17,545 bases of DNA, from positions 1 through 17,545 of the forward strand of contig JAGWAK010000026.1 of the NCBI GenBank assembly GCA_021296435.1. The letters run 5' to 3'. The position numbers were made by a program, and so were the translations under genes. Below are positions 15,227 to 17,545 of this stretch, in pieces. The notes beneath the pieces were generated by a model, which worked only from the letters and a program-made list of their open reading frames with translations, was not told the origin of the DNA and searched no databases. Source of the stretch: Acidimicrobiia bacterium. Its GTDB lineage: Bacteria; Actinomycetota; Acidimicrobiia; Acidimicrobiales; CATQHL01. Each line of letters opens with the position of its first letter. The stretch's first letter is position 1.

Positions 15227-15262
15227 CGGGGCCGGTCGGCCCCGATTCGACGGCTCGCGTCG
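15227..15262 (+). promoter_or_regulatory. Two tandem hairpins in the rpsA leader, candidate control element
   Basis: CGGGGCC at 15227-15233 pairs with GGCCCCG at 15238-15244 around a GGTC loop (7 bp, six of them G-C in a row). CGACG at 15248-15252 pairs with CGTCG at 15258-15262 around GCTCG. The 32 nt from there to the start codon looks unstructured and relatively A-rich (AACAAGTGAGAATCC). S1 represses its own mRNA through leader structure in E. coli; a similar role here is inference. Confidence 0.45.
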
Positions 15263-15294
15263 TCCAGCCCTGTCCATCGAACAAGTGAGAATCC

Positions 15295-16728
15295 GTGTCC
15301 GACCTCGACCCCAACCTGTCCGTACCCGACGACTCAACCCAAAACCGGACTCCAGCAGAAGAGACTCCCGAGCCGTCACCTTCCGCCGAGACCCCAACCG
15401 AAGCAGAAGCAGCAGAGGCCACCGAGGCCCCAGAGGCTGCGCCCGCCGATCCTGCCGGCGATGAATTCTCCGAGGCGTACGAGCCGCGGGAGATCGCGGT
15501 CAACGACCTCGACGACGAGGCACTCGCCGCCGCCTACAGCGAAAGCGTGGTGACGGTCGAGGAAGGCACGATGGTGGTCGGCCGCGTGGTGCGGATCGAT
15601 AACGACGAGGTGCTCATCGACATCGGCTTCAAGTCCGAGGGCGTCATCCCGTCGCGCGAGCTCTCGATTCGCAACGACGCACATCCCGGCGACGTGGTGG
15701 CGATCCACGAGGAGGTGGAGGCCCTCGTCCTGCAGAAGGAGGACAAGGAAGGTCGCCTCATCCTGTCCAAGAAGCGCGCCCAGTACGAGCGCGCCTGGGG
15801 CAACGTGGAGGAGGTCAAGGCCGCCGGCGGGGTCGTCTCGGGAACCGTCATCGAGGTCGTCAAGGGCGGGCTCATCGTGGACATCGGCCTGCGCGGCTTC
15901 CTGCCCGCGTCGCTCGTGGACCTGCGGCGGGTGCGTGACCTGCAGCCGTTCGTGGGAAGCAAGGTGGAGGCCAAGATCATCGAACTCGACAAGAACCGCA
16001 ACAACGTGGTGCTTTCGCGCCGGGCGTGGCTGGAGGAGACCCAGAAGGAGCAGCGCGAGGAATTCCTGGAGAACCTGAAGCCGGGCGAGGTCCGCCGTGG
16101 CACGGTCTCCTCGGTCGTGCCATTCGGGGCCTTCATCGATCTCGGCGGCATGGACGGCCTGGTACACGTCTCGGAGCTGTCGTGGCGTCACGTGGACCAC
16201 CCCAGCTCGGTCGTGTCGGTCGGCGACGAGGTGGACGTGCAGGTGCTGGAGGTGGATCCCAGCCGCGAGCGCATCAGCCTCTCCCTGAAGGCCACCCAGC
16301 AGGATCCGTGGCAGGAGTTCGCCGCCAGCCACCGCGTCGGCGAGCTGGTCTATGGCCGGGTCACCAAGCTGGTCCCGTTCGGCGCCTTCGTGCAGGTCGG
16401 CGAGAGCATCGAGGGCCTCACCCACATCTCGGAGATGTCAGCGCACCACGTGGAGGTGCCGGAGCAGGTCGTGACCCCCGGCGAGGAGCTCTGGGTCAAG
16501 ATCATCGACATCGACCTCCAGCGCCGGCGCATCAGCCTCTCCATCAAGCAGGCCGCTGAGGGCGGCGTGGTGTCCGCCGAGTTCCAGGAGGCCTTCGGTG
16601 AGCACGCCTTCGACGACCAGGGCAACTACCTGGGCGACGTCCCCGAGGCGGAGCCTGCCGAGCCGGATCCCGACGACGGCGCCGGGACGAACGAGGTCGA
16701 GAATCTCGAGGCCGTCGCCCGCGCCTGA
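15295..16728 (+). CDS. rpsA: 30S ribosomal protein bS1
   Basis: A 477-residue S1 with four S1 (OB-fold) repeats starting at about residues 91, 178, 264 and 349, each with the G-x-V ... F/G-x-x-V-x-(I/L)-G pattern (for example GRVVRIDNDEVLIDIGFKSE and GTVSSVVPFGAFIDLGGMDG). Repeats 3 and 4 are the most canonical. Four repeats are usual in actinobacteria, against six in E. coli. An acidic, Pro/Ala/Glu-rich N-terminal tail of about 60 residues precedes repeat 1, and an acidic tail follows repeat 4. S1 binds mRNA and helps initiation on leadered mRNAs. The start is GTG 15295, preceded by AAGTGAGA, at best a weak ribosome site. The first 50 or so codons are richer in A (CCA, ACC, GAA, GCA) than the rest of the gene. 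Confidence 0.95.
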   Translation: MSDLDPNLSVPDDSTQNRTPAEETPEPSPSAETPTEAEAAEATEAPEAAPADPAGDEFSEAYEPREIAVNDLDDEALAAAYSESVVTVEEGTMVVGRVVRIDNDEVLIDIGFKSEGVIPSRELSIRNDAHPGDVVAIHEEVEALVLQKEDKEGRLILSKKRAQYERAWGNVEEVKAAGGVVSGTVIEVVKGGLIVDIGLRGFLPASLVDLRRVRDLQPFVGSKVEAKIIELDKNRNNVVLSRRAWLEETQKEQREEFLENLKPGEVRRGTVSSVVPFGAFIDLGGMDGLVHVSELSWRHVDHPSSVVSVGDEVDVQVLEVDPSRERISLSLKATQQDPWQEFAASHRVGELVYGRVTKLVPFGAFVQVGESIEGLTHISEMSAHHVEVPEQVVTPGEELWVKIIDIDLQRRRISLSIKQAAEGGVVSAEFQEAFGEHAFDDQGNYLGDVPEAEPAEPDPDDGAGTNEVENLEAVARA

Positions 16729-16749
16729 GGATCAATCGGCCGGCGCTCG

Positions 16750-17382
16750 ATGATCGAGGTCGGCCTCACCGGTTGCATCGGCTCCGGAAAGTCCACGGTC
16801 GCCGCGGCGCTGGTTCGCCACGGTGCGGTCCTGCTGGACGCGGATGCCATCGTGGCCGATCTGCAGCAGCCCGGCAGTCCCACCCTCGAGGCCATGGTGG
16901 CGCACTTCGGACCCTCCATCCTGCGGCCCGACGGGCATCTGGACCGCGCTGCGGTGGCCGGCATCGTCTTCGAGGACCCGCAGGAACTGGCGGCGCTGAA
17001 CGCCATCGTGCATCCCGCCGTGCGCGCCGAGATGGCCGTCCGGCGTGGCGGGCTCGCCGGCAGCGAGGCCGTGATCGTCGCCGACATCCCCCTGCTCGCC
17101 GAGGCCGGACCCGAGCGGCGGGCGGGCCTTGCGGGCATCATCGTCGTGGACATCGACCCCGAGGTCGCCGTGCAGCGCCTCGTGGCGGGGCGGGGTCTGA
17201 CGGCCGGCGAGGCGCGATCGCGGCTGGCGCGTCAGGCCTCCCGCGCCGAGCGCCTGAAACTGGCCGACTTCGTGATCGACAACAACGGCACGCCGGTGGC
17301 GTTGGAGGAGCAGGTGGCGCGCTGCTGGCAGTGGATCGCGTCGCTGGAGCATCCGCCGGCGAGCGGGGAGACCGCCGGATAG
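16750..17382 (+). CDS. coaE: Dephospho-CoA kinase
   Basis: A 210-residue P-loop kinase that phosphorylates dephospho-CoA at the 3'-hydroxyl of the ribose, the last step of CoA synthesis. The Walker A is GCIGSGKS at residues 8-15. DADAIVADLQQPG follows at about residue 31, FGPSILRPDGHLDRAAVAGIVF is the substrate-binding part, IVHPAVRAEM and VIVADIPLLAEAG match conserved family blocks, and the lid has ARSRLARQASRAERLKLADF. It ends VARCWQWIAS and a short tail. The ATG start is 21 nt after the rpsA stop with no obvious ribosome site, probably co-transcribed with rpsA. It lacks the C-terminal UPF0157 extension seen in mycobacterial CoaE. Position before uvrB is conserved in actinobacteria. Confidence 0.94.
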   Translation: MIEVGLTGCIGSGKSTVAAALVRHGAVLLDADAIVADLQQPGSPTLEAMVAHFGPSILRPDGHLDRAAVAGIVFEDPQELAALNAIVHPAVRAEMAVRRGGLAGSEAVIVADIPLLAEAGPERRAGLAGIIVVDIDPEVAVQRLVAGRGLTAGEARSRLARQASRAERLKLADFVIDNNGTPVALEEQVARCWQWIASLEHPPASGETAG

Positions 17383-17403
17383 CGCTGCGCCACCTCCACC
17401 GCC

Positions 17404-17423
17404 ATTCCGGCGTCGGCCGGAAT
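17404..17423. repeat. Small dispersed-type palindrome, ATTCC(N10)GGAAT
   Basis: ATTCCGGC at 17404-17411 pairs perfectly with GCCGGAAT at 17416-17423 around GTCG. Both strands of this stretch translate to tell-tale phrases (HSGVGRNP, WIPADAG) that turn up in spurious ORFs over dispersed repeats with GTCATTCC...GGAATCC. It resembles Neisseria dRS3-type and similar intergenic palindromes. It lies 22 nt after coaE. Only one copy is present in the window, so dispersal in the genome is an inference. Confidence 0.6.
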
Positions 17424-17442
17424 CCAACGCCTGGCGGCCCCG

Positions 17443-17474
17443 GCCAGCGCCCACTTCGCGATCCGAGCGCTGGC
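17443..17474. repeat. Inverted repeat abutting the uvrB -10 box
   Basis: GCCAGCGC at 17443-17450 is the reverse complement of GCGCTGGC at 17467-17474, 16 nt apart, ending exactly where the TAGGGT box begins. An upstream CTGGC at 17431-17435 can pair with the same GCCAG. It may be an operator or an RNA fold in read-through transcripts; it does not match the actinobacterial LexA box pattern I know (GAAC-N4-GTTC). Confidence 0.4.
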
Positions 17475-17480
17475 TAGGGT
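17475..17480 (+). promoter_or_regulatory. Putative -10 box for uvrB, leaderless spacing
   Basis: TAGGGT ends 6 nt before the GTG at 17487, with no ribosome site between, the same arrangement as murJ and the coiled-coil gene. It supports the choice of start for the truncated gene. Confidence 0.5.
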
Positions 17481-17486
17481 CGTCTC

Positions 17487-17545
17487 GTGACCTCGGGCGC
17501 CGATCTCGTGGCCTCCCGCCGCCACACGCCGTTTCGCATGGTGGC
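17487..17545 (+). CDS. uvrB: Probable excinuclease ABC subunit UvrB, first codons only
   Basis: Nineteen complete codons from GTG 17487 to the window end, reading VTSGADLVASRRHTPFRMVA. The PFRMV part fits the opening of UvrB (PFEVVS or PFRVVS, just before the conserved PAGDQP, which would lie beyond the edge). The stronger argument is position: polA - rpsA - coaE - uvrB is conserved in actinobacteria including M. tuberculosis. UvrB is the damage-verifying helicase of nucleotide excision repair. The assignment rests on few residues and context. Confidence 0.6.
   Translation, partial: MTSGADLVASRRHTPFRMV

Noticed and set aside
15227..15262. ANTAR target (two hairpins with six-base loops) in the rpsA leader
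   Set aside because: The loops are four and five bases and lack the A1/G4 hexaloop pattern known for ANTAR sites.
1..17545. CRISPR array, tRNA, rRNA, insertion sequence, toxin-antitoxin or phage defence system
   Set aside because: No regularly spaced repeats, tRNA-like folds, transposase motifs or defence domains were seen; the genes are housekeeping genes.

Overview
This is a high-GC chromosomal segment of an actinobacterium, made mostly of housekeeping genes. An actinobacterium is supported by three things: the order ANTAR response regulator - polA - rpsA - coaE - (uvrB); the order rimO - pgsA - cinA; and several genes whose -10 box sits only 6-8 nt before a GTG or ATG start, the arrangement of leaderless transcripts. 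Acidimicrobiia is a reasonable guess below phylum level, but the window alone cannot prove it. No gene-free stretch exceeds 300 bases, and I see no rRNA, tRNA, CRISPR array, IS element or prophage.

Left part (1-1169): a minus-strand pair, an NfeD/YuaF-like membrane protein followed by a flotillin cut by the window edge, likely a membrane-domain scaffold operon. A 194-base divergent region separates it from rimO. Then rimO - pgsA - cinA - ppx (1170-5903) run tightly packed on the plus strand (cinA and ppx start in ATGA overlaps). The rimO/pgsA part is damaged or misassembled. RimO has no stop codon where the protein should end, pgsA has no normal start codon there, and pgsA changes frame near 2794, with about 20 nt apparently missing just after its intact catalytic half.

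Middle (5900-11400): proA on the minus strand meets ppx tail to tail, the two stop codons sharing one CTAG. It is divergent from murJ, the lipid II flippase gene, and the two predicted -10 boxes overlap head to head. A MoxR AAA+ ATPase and a CoxE-type VWA protein follow, with no CO dehydrogenase genes in the window.

Right part (11420-17545): a small coiled-coil protein overlaps the start of an ANTAR (PdtaR-like) response regulator. Then come polA (apparently lacking proofreading residues), rpsA with its own promoter and a structured leader, coaE, and the first codons of a probable uvrB. Between coaE and uvrB lies a small palindrome of the ATTCC...GGAAT type resembling dispersed repeats.

I do not see a convincing new multi-gene system. 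The items most worth a second look are the broken rimO-pgsA junction, the consistent leaderless promoter pattern, the rpsA leader hairpins, the orphan MoxR-VWA pair, and the coiled-coil/ANTAR pair.
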